Origin: Schaalia sp. HMT-172
Lineage (GTDB): Bacteria > Actinomycetota > Actinomycetes > Actinomycetales > Actinomycetaceae
Reading direction: 5' to 3'
Assembly (NCBI RefSeq): GCF_030644365.1
Contig: NZ_CP130058.1
Coordinates: 496,001-560,000, forward strand
Length of the DNA: 64,000 bases
Numbering within the stretch: the stretch's first letter is position 1; every line of letters starts with the position of its first letter. Position numbers and translations under genes: made by a program. The notes under the pieces were generated by a model. That model saw only the letters and a program-made list of their open reading frames with translations, ran no database searches and was not told the DNA's origin. Positions 34,660 to 48,444 of the stretch are shown piece by piece.

Positions 34660-34707
34660 CGTTGTTCCTAGTGTTGACGGAAGCGGCGAGACCGCTCGGA
34701 TAACGGG

Positions 34708-34737
34708 AGTATAGCCGCAAGGTCAACGGTTGGTAAA
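34708..34737 (-). promoter_or_regulatory. candidate promoter of the AGCS gene
   Basis: On the minus strand, TTTACC (34732-34737) and TATACT (34708-34713) with an 18-bp spacer, about 50 bases before the ATG. The intergenic span 34738-34949 shows nothing else recognisable. Confidence 0.45.
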
Positions 34738-34949
34738 GTTTTGGGCAAAAAATGTGATGGTTCGGGTACGGGTGTAGGTTGCGGGCTGATAGGGGCCAAA
34801 ATCTTCGCGGCGTAGGGCACATTCTGTTTGATATTCTGTGTGCTGCAACATGAAATCGGGCGATTTTGGGCCGTTTGTAGCGCACGAACGTGAAGAAAGT
34901 GGCGGAATTCTGCGGAAAGGCTCGGAGAGGGACGTGTGGGTGTCATGAT

Positions 34950-34978
34950 TTGACGGTCCGCTTGGAAGTGCGTATTGT
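34950..34978 (+). promoter_or_regulatory. rRNA operon promoter
   Basis: TTGACG (34950-34955) and TATTGT (34973-34978) with a 17-bp spacer; a start near 34985 gives a leader of about 240 nt. The leader is T/G-rich (35050-35222) and likely holds antitermination and processing signals; a second promoter may lie there but was not resolved. Confidence 0.6.
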
Positions 34979-35226
34979 TTTCCTTGTTGCGCCGAACGGC
35001 AGCGAACAAAGCGAAGAGCTGAGATCGCGGAAACATGGCGCAGAACGCCTTTCGAAAACATGCGAGTTTTCGTGTGTGCTTGATCGTGTGGGTGTTGTTT
35101 GTGAACTCGATAGTGTGTTTGTTTGTTTTGTTTATGCCTGTTTTTTGTTTTTGAGTGTTTTTGGTTGGGATTGCTGGCCGGGCTTTGTGTTTGGTTGGTT
35201 TTTCTGGGCTTTAACGTTTTTGTTTT

Positions 35227-40231
<5,005 letters not shown>

Positions 40232-40351
40232 CCACACAACGTGCGGGTAACAAGAACAACGGACAACAACACTGCCGCAACCACTATACAAATCACGATC
40301 AACCCACCCCCCCAAACACACAGCCGGGGGGACAGTGTTGAACAAATAATC

Positions 40352-40469
40352 TTGTGGTGGTCATAGCACCGGGGAAACGCCCAGCAACATTCCGAACCTG
40401 GAAGCTAAGCCCGGCAGCGCCAATGGTACTGCAACCGACAGGTTGTGGGAGAGTAGGACACCGCCACAA
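40352..40469 (+). rRNA. rrf: 5S ribosomal RNA
   Basis: 118 nt. The ends TTGTGGTGG and CCGCCACAA pair, and CATTCCGAACCTGGAAGCTAAG and GGGAGAGTAGGAC are the conserved 5S segments. It follows the 23S gene by about 120 bases of A/C-rich spacer. Confidence 0.95.
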
Positions 40470-40481
40470 CACACTTTAGGC

Positions 40482-40520
40482 AAGCGGCCAGGAACCCAAC
40501 GGTTCCTGGCCGCTTTGCTT
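40482..40520 (+). terminator. rRNA operon terminator
   Basis: A perfect 15-bp stem (40482-40496 with 40501-40515), loop CAAC, followed by TGCTTTG. Confidence 0.9.
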
Positions 40521-40577
40521 TGCCGCACTGGAAAGCTGCTGTTGTCAATCGACTTGCATGCGAAACTGCTCCGAGCG

Positions 40578-41018
40578 AGCGCACCCGCGCGCATGTGGGC
40601 CCGCTCAATTGCAGGGTTATAGGACACTACGTGTTGCTGGAGGGCGGAGGTCTGCCCCGCTCGCCTTTCGCCCCGCGAGCTTTGGTCGGCGCATCGGCTC
40701 GAAGCTCGGCCAGGCCCTGCCACCACACCTGGGACTAACCCCAGCAACACGAAATGTCCTATAACCCAAATGTCCTATAACCCTCATCCTCTAGCACCTA
40801 TACTCAGTAATTTCGCATGCAATTCCTCTGCGACTCCTTCAAACATTGAATTTGCATCGTTGGAATTGCAACGTTTTCCCGCGGGCTCGAAAAATTACCG
40901 TCTTAAATTATATGCGAAATTTGTCTGGGCCAGGCCTGCCATCGCCCGCCGTCGTCGCGACCGGGCCCTGCCACCACACCTGGGACTAACCCCAGCAACG
41001 CGAAATGTCCCATAACCC
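40578..41018. repeat. intergenic repeat block after the rRNA operon
   Basis: A 55-bp unit beginning GGCCCTGCCACCACACC occurs at 40713-40767 and 40964-41018 with two changes. Its last 27 bases (CCAGCAACACG to ATAACCC) occur inverted at 40614-40640. Other parts match blocks at 7728-7771, 9818-9932 and 10832/11330. No gene lies between 40521 and 41133. Confidence 0.75.
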
Positions 41019-41133
41019 GCCCTTTCAACAATTTGTGGGACCTGTGTCCTATTTGATAGCGGCCGGGGTTGTCCTGCAATGATGCAGGCTGTAAAGTACT
41101 TGATGTTTCAACAAACTTGCGAAAGGAAAATCC

Positions 41134-41658
41134 ATGGCTTCCGTTGCCGTCGTTCTCGGTTCTATCCGCCCCGGTCGTGCGGGCGAGCAGGTCGTCCGTT
41201 GGATCGAGGAGCAGTCGCTCCAGGTCGAGGGCGTCACCCCCATCTTCATCGATCTTCGCGACTACGACCTTCCTCTCTTCGCCGAAGAGATGCCCCCGTC
41301 GATGCAGGCCCCGACCCTGCCCGAGGCCGTGCGCCTGCGCGCGAACATCGAGGCCCTCGATGCCGTCGTCTTCGTGACCCCCGAGTACAACCACTCGATC
41401 TCCGGTGTCCTGAAGAACGCCATCGACTACCTGCCCCCGGCTACGCTGAAGGACAAGGCGACGGCTCTGGTCGGCTACTCCTACTACGGCGGCGTCACCC
41501 CGCGCGCACACCTGCGCGAGATTCTCTCCACCTTCGGCGCCGACGTTTGCGATCAGGAGATCGGCATCAACCTCGGTTCTGACTTCGTCGACGGTGCCTT
41601 CACGCCGTCGGAGGAGCTGAGCGCCCAGCTCCGCGAGCTTCTCGCCTCCCTGGCCTGA
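41134..41658 (+). CDS. NAD(P)H-dependent FMN reductase / flavodoxin-fold oxidoreductase
   Basis: 174-residue FMN_red family protein. N-terminal VAVVLGSIRPGRAGEQVVRW is the flavin-phosphate loop, VVFVTPEYNHSISGVLKNAIDYL the conserved YNHS active-site segment, and ALVGYSYYGGVTPRAHL the third flavin-contacting loop. It reduces FMN, quinones or azo/chromate-type compounds with NAD(P)H. ATG with GCGAAAGGAAAATCC upstream; single gene. Confidence 0.9.
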   Translation: MASVAVVLGSIRPGRAGEQVVRWIEEQSLQVEGVTPIFIDLRDYDLPLFAEEMPPSMQAPTLPEAVRLRANIEALDAVVFVTPEYNHSISGVLKNAIDYLPPATLKDKATALVGYSYYGGVTPRAHLREILSTFGADVCDQEIGINLGSDFVDGAFTPSEELSAQLRELLASLA

Positions 41659-41841
41659 GAACGGACATCCCGCGAAGCTGAGAGCCATCTGTGGAGTTTC
41701 TCGGGCTTCGTTGGGACTGTGAGGATAGGCGGGTGGCCCGGCAGTAACTGCCGTGTCACCCGCCCTTTGTGGTGGTTGTGTCGCTTGGTGGTGATTGTGT
41801 CGCTTGCTTGGTGGCCGTGCTGCTTGCTTGGTGATGCGCCG

Positions 41842-43650
41842 CTAGATCCACGTGGGGAGCCACATGTGGGCTCGCCAGAAGTCGTAGTCGACGACGTCCG
41901 CGCGCCACAGGGGGAGGAACCACAGGGCGCACGCGAGGATCGTGAGGGTCAGGCCGACCGCCATGACGCGCCCCGTGATCTCGGTTCTGCGCGGCATGGG
42001 GACGACGGTCGGTTGGCCGTCCGGGGCGACGGCGCCGGCGAGTAGGCCGATCATCCACGCGACGGCGAGGGCCACGAAGGGCGCGAAGGCCACCGTGTAG
42101 AAGGTGAAGATCGTCCGGTGCGCGTAGCCCAGCCATGGCACGTAGAGGGCGAGGTAGCCCGTCAGGATGACGCCCGCGCGCCAGTTGCGGTAGTAGAACG
42201 TCCCCCACACGACGAGCATGAGTGCGCCGATGCCGATCCACCACAGGATCGGGTTGCCCAGGGCGACGACGTTTGTCGCGCAGTTGCCGGAGGGGCATCC
42301 GGTGACGGCCTCCCCGTTGGCCCAGTGGAAGGAGGTCGGTCGGATCTGTGCGAGCCACGTGTAGGGGTTCGACTGGTAGGTGTGCGGCGTCTCGAGGCCG
42401 TTGTGGAACTTCCACATCTCTCGGTGGTAGAGCCACAGGTCGACCAGAGCACCCCCGAAGCCGGAGATGCCGGAGCGGCCGTGCCCGTATGCGCGTGGGT
42501 GTATGAACCATCCGAACCAGGAGGCGATGTACGTCAGGATCGCGGGGGGCACCATGAGGATGAAGGCCCACCACACGTCGGCCAGGAGGGCGCCGCGAAC
42601 GGGGGAGGGGTGTCCCGCCGCCCAGCGGGCGGTGATCTCGCGGATGACGACGAACAGGCCGAGGAGGGCGAGGACGTAGATGCCGGACCATTTCACCGAG
42701 CCCGCGAGGCCGCACAGGACGCCGGCTGCGAGCAGCCAGGGGCGGTTGCCCGCGTTGGGTCCGACGGCGAAGCCGCGGCGGTCGCGCAGGAGGAGGAAGG
42801 TGCCCAGGTCTCGCCATCCCGAGCGCGGCGCGGTGACTCGGTCCCATTCGCGCAGTGTGCGCATCAGGCGCGGACGGGCGGACTGCTGGTCCTTGACGAC
42901 GCAGAGGAAGGCGGCGAGCGCGAACATCGTGAGGAAGCCGTCGAGGATGGACGTGCGGCTCATGACGATGGCTTGGCCGTCGGTGGCCAGGAAGAGCCCC
43001 GCGATGAGCGTGAGCGCAGGGTTGCGGAAGAGGTTGTACGCGAGGCGGCACAGGAGTAGCACGGTGATGACGCCGCAGATCGCGGTGGTGATGCGCCAGC
43101 CGACGGGGTCGGCCTGTCCGAAGATCTTCATGCCCAGGGCGATGATCCACTTCCCGGTGGGCGGGTGGACGGCGTAGGAGGCCGTCGCTGAAAGCCTCGA
43201 CGTGTCGCCGGCGGCGAAGGTGGGGTCGTAGTTCTGCGGCCACGTCCCCTCGTAGCCGAGGGTGAGGAGGGACCACGCGTCCTTGACGTAGTACGTCTCG
43301 TCGAAGATGAGCGTGCGGACGTTGTCCAGGCCGGTCAGGCGGATGACGGCGGCGATCAGAGTGGCGATCGCTGTTGCGACCCAGCCGGCGGCGGGGGTAC
43401 TCAGGAGGGTGTCCCATTGGCGGGGTTTACTCGGGGACGAGGCCGGGGTGGCCGAGGCGGGTTCCGTGGCCGCGGGTGGCGGGTCCTGGGCATCTCGTGA
43501 CGGGGGCGTTGTCGCGTCGCAGTCGGCGGGCGCCGAAGCGCTGGCGGGCGCCGAGGTGTCGACGTGTTCCTCGGAGGAGACCGTGTCGTCGTGCGTCTGC
43601 GTCTGGGCGCCTCGAGGGGTGTTGTGGTTCGTGTTCGTCGTGTCCATCAC
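41842..43650 (-). CDS. pmt: protein O-mannosyltransferase (PMT, GT39 family)
   Basis: 602-residue polytopic enzyme that transfers mannose from polyprenyl-phosphate-mannose to Ser/Thr of Sec-exported proteins. After an 80-residue Ala/Pro/Glu-rich cytosolic tail, the first loop contains FDETYYVKDAW with the conserved Asp-Glu pair. YAVHPPTGKWIIALG, SRTSILDGFLT and the late GNPILWWIGIGALML region follow with about 10-11 transmembrane helices. The start is an MMDTTN double ATG. No terminator-like hairpin is evident at its 3' end (41659-41841); a lone monocistronic gene, divergent from the metal transporter. Confidence 0.93.
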   Translation of the reverse strand: MMDTTNTNHNTPRGAQTQTHDDTVSSEEHVDTSAPASASAPADCDATTPPSRDAQDPPPAATEPASATPASSPSKPRQWDTLLSTPAAGWVATAIATLIAAVIRLTGLDNVRTLIFDETYYVKDAWSLLTLGYEGTWPQNYDPTFAAGDTSRLSATASYAVHPPTGKWIIALGMKIFGQADPVGWRITTAICGVITVLLLCRLAYNLFRNPALTLIAGLFLATDGQAIVMSRTSILDGFLTMFALAAFLCVVKDQQSARPRLMRTLREWDRVTAPRSGWRDLGTFLLLRDRRGFAVGPNAGNRPWLLAAGVLCGLAGSVKWSGIYVLALLGLFVVIREITARWAAGHPSPVRGALLADVWWAFILMVPPAILTYIASWFGWFIHPRAYGHGRSGISGFGGALVDLWLYHREMWKFHNGLETPHTYQSNPYTWLAQIRPTSFHWANGEAVTGCPSGNCATNVVALGNPILWWIGIGALMLVVWGTFYYRNWRAGVILTGYLALYVPWLGYAHRTIFTFYTVAFAPFVALAVAWMIGLLAGAVAPDGQPTVVPMPRRTEITGRVMAVGLTLTILACALWFLPLWRADVVDYDFWRAHMWLPTWI

Positions 43651-43738
43651 CTAGTGAGTGTAGCGGGCGGCGTCGCGTGGGCAAATAGCGGCTGCACATC
43701 TGGCGAGGTGCGATGGGAAGATGTGCGCGCCGATGGAG

Positions 43739-43785
43739 TTGAGAAGCGTTCTCGAATGACCCTATAATTTTCGGGTACCCGAAAA
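43739..43785 (+). promoter_or_regulatory. promoter and palindromic operator of the metal ABC transporter
   Basis: TTGAGA (43739-43744) and TATAAT (43763-43768) with an 18-bp spacer. The perfect 18-bp palindrome TTTTCGGGTACCCGAAAA (43768-43785) overlaps the -10 element and start site, and a smaller dyad GAGAA-GCG-TTCTC (43741-43753) lies in the spacer. Layout typical of metal-responsive repression (DtxR/MntR class); the regulator itself is not in the window. Confidence 0.7.
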
Positions 43786-43801
43786 GTTTGTAGGAGCGAA
43801 G

Positions 43802-44938
43802 ATGAACCCACCAACACGCCTCGCAAGCCTCGCCGTCCTCGGCCTCGCCCTCGCGCCGCTGGCGGCGTGCGCCCCCGCCTCCTCGGCCCACGGCCTGACG
43901 ATCGTCGCCACGACCACGCAGATCTGCGACTACGTCACGCAGATCGCGGCGGCCTCCAGCGACATCTCCCTCGACAAGACCGACGCCTCCGGCACACAGA
44001 CCCACGTCGGGGCCGCCCCCGAGGGCGCCGCGCTCACCATGAGCCTGACGTGCCTCCTCGCCCCCAACGCCTCGGCCCACGAGCATGAGATGACCCCCTC
44101 CCAGACCGCCGCCCTGGCCGACGCCGACGTCATGGCCGTCTCCGGCGTCGACCTCGAGCACTTCCTCGACGACGCGGTCGCCTCCTCCGGATTCCACGGG
44201 CGCATGGTCGTCACCTCCGGCGTCCTGACGGCATCGGACGTCGACAACCCCGGCGCGCCCGACCCGCAGACCCCCTACATGATCGACCGAGGAGACCAAC
44301 GAATCGAGGTGGCGCCCTGGCCCTTCCCGCCCGAGACCGCCGGCGAGGAACCCGAGTTCCGTTTCGACCCGCACGTGTGGACCTCGCCGGCGCGCGCCCG
44401 CATCCAGGTCGCCAACCTGGGGGCCGGACTGGCCGCCGCTGCGCCCGATGCCGCCTCCTCGATCAACGAGGCCACGGCCTCGTACCTGGAGGACCTCGAC
44501 GCCCTCGACGCCTGGGCGAGGGAGGCGATCACCACCGTCCCCGAGGCCCAGCGCGTCCTGTTCACCTCCCACGACGCGTTCGGCTACTTCTCGGCCGACT
44601 ACGGGATCCGCTTCATCGGCGCCGCCCTGTCCGACTTCAACGACCAGCAGGACGCGACCGCGGACCACATCGCCTCGGCCGTGCAGGCCGTGAAGGACTC
44701 CGGAGCGGTCGCCATCTTCGCCGAAAACTCCAACAACTCCAAGTCCATCGAGGCGATCGCGCGAGGCGCGGGCGTCACCCCCATCGTCGGGGACGACGCC
44801 CTCTACGGCGACTCGCTCGGCCCGGACGGCTCAGAGGGGGCGACCTACGTCGGTTCGATTATCCACAACACGCGCGCGGTGACCCAGGCCTGGGGCGGCA
44901 CCGTCCCGGCCCTGCCCGAGCGACTGGCGGCCCGCTGA
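43802..44938 (+). CDS. metal ABC transporter substrate-binding lipoprotein (ZnuA/PsaA family)
   Basis: 378 residues. The signal ends LAPLAAC with the lipid cysteine at 23. Cluster A-I metal-binding features are HEHEMTPSQTAALADADVMAVSG (first His), DPHVWTSPARARIQVANLG (second His), FTSHDAFGYFSADYGI (third His) and a late FAENSNNSKSIEAIARGAG (Glu). It binds Zn or Mn. Longer than a typical PsaA. First gene of a four-gene operon with ATG/stop overlaps. Resembles the actinobacterial anchored-repeat-type metal transporters, but no anchored protein is visible here. Confidence 0.88.
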   Translation: MNPPTRLASLAVLGLALAPLAACAPASSAHGLTIVATTTQICDYVTQIAAASSDISLDKTDASGTQTHVGAAPEGAALTMSLTCLLAPNASAHEHEMTPSQTAALADADVMAVSGVDLEHFLDDAVASSGFHGRMVVTSGVLTASDVDNPGAPDPQTPYMIDRGDQRIEVAPWPFPPETAGEEPEFRFDPHVWTSPARARIQVANLGAGLAAAAPDAASSINEATASYLEDLDALDAWAREAITTVPEAQRVLFTSHDAFGYFSADYGIRFIGAALSDFNDQQDATADHIASAVQAVKDSGAVAIFAENSNNSKSIEAIARGAGVTPIVGDDALYGDSLGPDGSEGATYVGSIIHNTRAVTQAWGGTVPALPERLAAR

Positions 44939-45654
44939 TGGCGACTCTCGTGTCCTTCCGGGACGCGACGCTGGGGTACGGGGGCACCCCGGCGCTGTCC
45001 GGCCTGACTCTCGACGTCGTCGGGGGAGGGGCCCTCGCCCTCGTCGGCCCCAACGGCGGCGGAAAGACCACGCTCATGCGTGCCGTCGTCGGCGGCTGCC
45101 AGGTCCTGTCGGGGCGCGTGTCCGTCACCGCGTCGCGCATCGGCCTGGTCCCGCAGAGCGCCGACCTCGACCTCACCTTCCCCGTCAGCGCCGCCGAGGT
45201 GGTCACCATGGGCCTGATCGGCGAGGCCGGCTGGGGCAAGCGCATCACCGCGGACATGCGGCGCCGGGTGAGCGCCGCCCTCGAGCGCGTCAACCTCGCC
45301 GACCGGGCGAGCCGTCGCTTCGGCACGCTCAGCGGCGGCCAGCGCCAGCGCGTCCTCGTCGCGCGCGCACTCGTCGCCCGCCCCGAGCTGGTCATGATGG
45401 ACGAACCCTTCAACGGCCTGGACGCCCCCAGCCGCGACATCATCACGCGCCTCATCGCCTCTCTCACCGAGGACGGGGTGGGCGTCGTCGTCTCCACACA
45501 CGACCTCTCCCTCGCGCGCGACGTGTGCTCGCGCGCGTGCGTGCTCGCCTCGCGCCTCGTCGCCCTCGGGCCCACGAACGAAGCCCTGGCCCCCGAAATC
45601 CTCGCGCGCGCCTACGGGTCGAGCGCGGATGAAGCGATCGCGTCCCTGTCATGA
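44938..45654 (+). CDS. metal ABC transporter ATPase
   Basis: 238-residue ATPase of the zinc/manganese ABC class. Walker A GPNGGGKTT, signature LSGGQRQRV, Walker B LVMMDEPFNGLDAPS, switch His in VVSTHDLSL. TGATG overlap with the lipoprotein gene and a 4-base overlap with the first permease. Confidence 0.93.
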   Translation: MATLVSFRDATLGYGGTPALSGLTLDVVGGGALALVGPNGGGKTTLMRAVVGGCQVLSGRVSVTASRIGLVPQSADLDLTFPVSAAEVVTMGLIGEAGWGKRITADMRRRVSAALERVNLADRASRRFGTLSGGQRQRVLVARALVARPELVMMDEPFNGLDAPSRDIITRLIASLTEDGVGVVVSTHDLSLARDVCSRACVLASRLVALGPTNEALAPEILARAYGSSADEAIASLS

Positions 45655-46619
45655 TCGCCCCCTACCTGCTGCGCCCGATCATCGTCCTGGGCCTGCTCGC
45701 GCTCGCGTCGGGCCCGGCCTCGACGCTCGTTAACCTGCGCCGGGCCGAGTTCAGCGCGGAAACCATGGTGCACGGCGTCTTCCCCGGCATCGTCGTGGGC
45801 ATGGCCGTCGGCGGGCGGGGTGCCATCATTCCCGGCGGTGCCGTGTGCGCGGCCCTCATTGCGGCCGCCCTGACGGCCGCGTCGCGGCGCCCGCGCTCCA
45901 GTGAGGCGACGACCGCGGTCCTGCTCACCGCCTTCTTTTCCCTCGGCATCGTCATCTCGCTGCGCATCGGCGACATGTCCGGACAGCTCGAATCCCTCAT
46001 GTTCGGCCGACTCCTGGACATCACGCCCTCCCGAATGTGGACGAGCGGAGCGGTTCTCGTGGCGGCCTTCCTGCTCCTGCTGGCGACCTGGCGCGCCCAG
46101 GTCGCCGTCGCCTTCGACCGAGAGTCCGCCGCCGTGTCGGGGATTCCCCTCACCTGGATCGACGTCGCCTTCAACGCGGCCCTCGGCGCAATCGTCGTCG
46201 CCGCCTCGACGGCCGTGGGCGTGCTCCTCGTCGTCGGCTACCTCGTCGTGCCCGGGGCCTGCGGGCGCCTCCTCGCCGCCGGGACGCGCTCGATGGCGGT
46301 GTGGGCGGGTGCCTGCGCGCTCGCGGGCGGCTGGCTCGGATTCGGGGCCGCCTTGGCGCGCACCTCCCGTCCCCTGTCCCCGCAGGCGTGCGTCGCCCTC
46401 GGCGTGCTCGCGTGCTTCGCGCTCGCGTGCGCGGCGCGGGCCCTGCGCGAGCGGAGCGCGGGGCACGACGAGGCCTCGGGCGGCCCTCGGGGCGCCGTGG
46501 ACCCGCGTGAAACAGGGCGTGAAACAGGTGCTGTCGTGGGACCAGATCTGAACTCCGCGCGTGAAACAGCGCGTGAAACGCGGGCGTCGGAGCTGCTGAC
46601 GGCGGGGGAGGCATCGTGA
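45651..46619 (+). CDS. metal ABC transporter permease 1
   Basis: 322-residue ABC-3 (ZnuB) family membrane protein with about 8-9 helices. FSAETMVHGVFPGIVVGMAVGG is the conserved metal-permease segment. The soluble C-terminal tail (about 265-322) is hydrophilic and contains four GCGTGAAAC DNA repeats. Two different permeases are encoded, so the channel is probably a heterodimer. Confidence 0.9.
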   Translation: MIAPYLLRPIIVLGLLALASGPASTLVNLRRAEFSAETMVHGVFPGIVVGMAVGGRGAIIPGGAVCAALIAAALTAASRRPRSSEATTAVLLTAFFSLGIVISLRIGDMSGQLESLMFGRLLDITPSRMWTSGAVLVAAFLLLLATWRAQVAVAFDRESAAVSGIPLTWIDVAFNAALGAIVVAASTAVGVLLVVGYLVVPGACGRLLAAGTRSMAVWAGACALAGGWLGFGAALARTSRPLSPQACVALGVLACFALACAARALRERSAGHDEASGGPRGAVDPRETGRETGAVVGPDLNSARETARETRASELLTAGEAS

Positions 46620-47479
46620 TCCTCAGCCTCCTCATGATTCCCGCCCTCCACGTCGCGCTCATCGGCGGGCTGTGCGGGCTCGTCGGCGCCTTCGCCTACC
46701 TGGACCGGCGCATCTTTTTCGCCGAATCCGTCACCCACGGGACCTTCCCCGGCGCGGTCCTCGGCGTCGTCGTCGCCTCCGGCCTCGGCCTCGGACACTC
46801 GGGCATGTCTGCGGCGCTCTACGTCGGTGCCTTCCTGGGGACTCTCCCTCTGGTCGCCCTCATGCGTCGCCTCGCCTCCATCCCCGGGATCTCCAGCCAG
46901 GGGGCCGCGGGCATCGTCCTCACCGCCGGCTTTGCCGCCGGCTACTTCCTGGCGACCTGGTTCAAACCCCTTCCCCTCGCGGTCAGCTCGTTCCTCACCG
47001 GATCCGTCATGACCGTCTCGCCCGCGGACGTCGCGTGGGCGGGCGCCGTCCTGCTCCTCGCCGTCGGTGTCGTCGCCGCGGGGCACCGACAGCTCCTGGC
47101 CCATTGCTTCGACCCCGCCGACCCCGCGGCGGCGCGCGGCGCCTCGCGCGACGAACGCATCATCCTTGGCCTCATCCTCGCCGCCGTCACCGTCGCGATC
47201 CCAGCCGTCGGCACGATTCTGTCGATCGCCCTCATCGCCGCCCCCGCCGCCGCGCTCGCGCCCCTCGTGCGAAGCTCGCGCGCCTTCCTCATCGGATGCC
47301 CGCTGCTCGGCGCGGCCCTAGGAATCGCCGGCCTTGCGATCGCGGTCCCCGCACGCCTGAGCGCCGGCGGCACCATCGCGCTGGTGAGCGCGGGCGCAGT
47401 CCTCGCCTCGCGCGTGCCCGGCTGGATCCGCTCGCGAGGCCTCGGCACCGCACGCGGGGCAGGGGCGGGGAACCGCTGA
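46616..47479 (+). CDS. metal ABC transporter permease 2
   Basis: 287-residue paralogue of permease 1: FFAESVTHGTFPGAVLGVVVASG and AGIVLTAGFAAGYFLATW, about 8 helices. GTG start overlaps the permease 1 stop by 4 bases. Last gene of the operon; 47480-47720 shows no gene. Confidence 0.9.
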   Translation: MILSLLMIPALHVALIGGLCGLVGAFAYLDRRIFFAESVTHGTFPGAVLGVVVASGLGLGHSGMSAALYVGAFLGTLPLVALMRRLASIPGISSQGAAGIVLTAGFAAGYFLATWFKPLPLAVSSFLTGSVMTVSPADVAWAGAVLLLAVGVVAAGHRQLLAHCFDPADPAAARGASRDERIILGLILAAVTVAIPAVGTILSIALIAAPAAALAPLVRSSRAFLIGCPLLGAALGIAGLAIAVPARLSAGGTIALVSAGAVLASRVPGWIRSRGLGTARGAGAGNR

Positions 47480-47720
47480 AGAAACCCGGGCCTTGGGCCG
47501 CCACGAAACGGACACCCGACGGCGCTGTCCGCGCGAAGGCAGCCCGGGCCTCGTCCCTGAGCGCGGAGTATGACAACAGTCAGTCATCGCCCCTCCAAAA
47601 ACCCGAACAATCACTATTCTCGCGCGCACAGTGCGTGTCGATGTGTCCTCCACTCACCATGCCGCTCACAAGAAGATCCGCGCGGTTATCGCGACTTGAA
47701 AAGCCACCTGACCAGCGGTG

Positions 47721-47750
47721 TTGGAAAAAGCCTTCCTGGGCAATTAGACT
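47721..47750 (+). promoter_or_regulatory. promoter of the two-component pair
   Basis: TTGGAA (47721-47726) and TAGACT (47745-47750) with an 18-bp spacer, about 60 bases before the regulator ATG. Confidence 0.5.
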
Positions 47751-47808
47751 GAGAAAAAATACGTCTAAGCCCGGTCAATGAGACCCAGAAGCGCGGGGAG
47801 GTACGAAG

Positions 47809-48444
47809 ATGAAAAACAGTGCACAGATCGTCGTCATTGACGACCACCGCGTCGTCGGCCTCGGCGTGACAGCCGCGTTCGAGAACCGGGGCGTCGACGC
47901 CTCAATCAGCTGGGCCCCGACCGCTCGCGAAGCGCGGTGGAAGCGCGGGCAGGTCGCCGTCCTCGACCTGCGCCTCGCCGACGGCTCCGCCCCCGACACG
48001 AACATCGCCTACATCAACGGATACGGGGTCCCCGTCGTCGTCTACACCTCCGGCGACGACCCGTACCTGGTGCGCCGAGCGATCGCCGGGGGAGCACTGT
48101 CCATCATCCGCAAGTCCGCTCCCCCCGAAGACCTCGTCGAAGCCGTCCTCGCCGCCGCAGACGGCGCCACCTTCCCCACCCCCGACTGGGCCGCCGCGCT
48201 CGACGCCGACGAAGATTTCCTCGCCGATCACCTGTCTGACCTCGAGGCGCGAATCCTCACCCACTATGCCTCCGGCGAGAGTTCTGCTTGCGTCGCGCGC
48301 ACCCTGAACGTCTCCAAAAACACCGTCAACACCTACATCGCCCGAATCCGCGACAAATACAGGGAAGCGGGACGCCACGCCGAATCCCGCGTCGACCTTT
48401 TCCGACGCGCAGCTGAAGACGGCCTCGTCAGTTACTTCGAGTGA
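47809..48444 (+). CDS. NarL/LuxR-family response regulator
   Basis: 211 residues. The receiver domain has the acidic pair DD11-12, phosphoacceptor Asp 53 in AVLDLRLADG and the conserved Lys in IIRKSAPPEDL. The LuxR helix-turn-helix lies at about 140-195 (LSDLEARILTHYASGESSACVARTLNVSKNTVNTYIARIRDKY). GGGGAGGT upstream of the ATG. TGATG overlap with the kinase gene shows a dedicated pair. Confidence 0.93.
   Translation: MKNSAQIVVIDDHRVVGLGVTAAFENRGVDASISWAPTAREARWKRGQVAVLDLRLADGSAPDTNIAYINGYGVPVVVYTSGDDPYLVRRAIAGGALSIIRKSAPPEDLVEAVLAAADGATFPTPDWAAALDADEDFLADHLSDLEARILTHYASGESSACVARTLNVSKNTVNTYIARIRDKYREAGRHAESRVDLFRRAAEDGLVSYFE

Noticed and set aside
43427-44668. 413-residue minus-strand frame over the metal-binding lipoprotein gene
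   Set aside because: Shadow frame; the plus strand has a lipoprotein signal, metal-binding His residues and overlaps the ATPase start.
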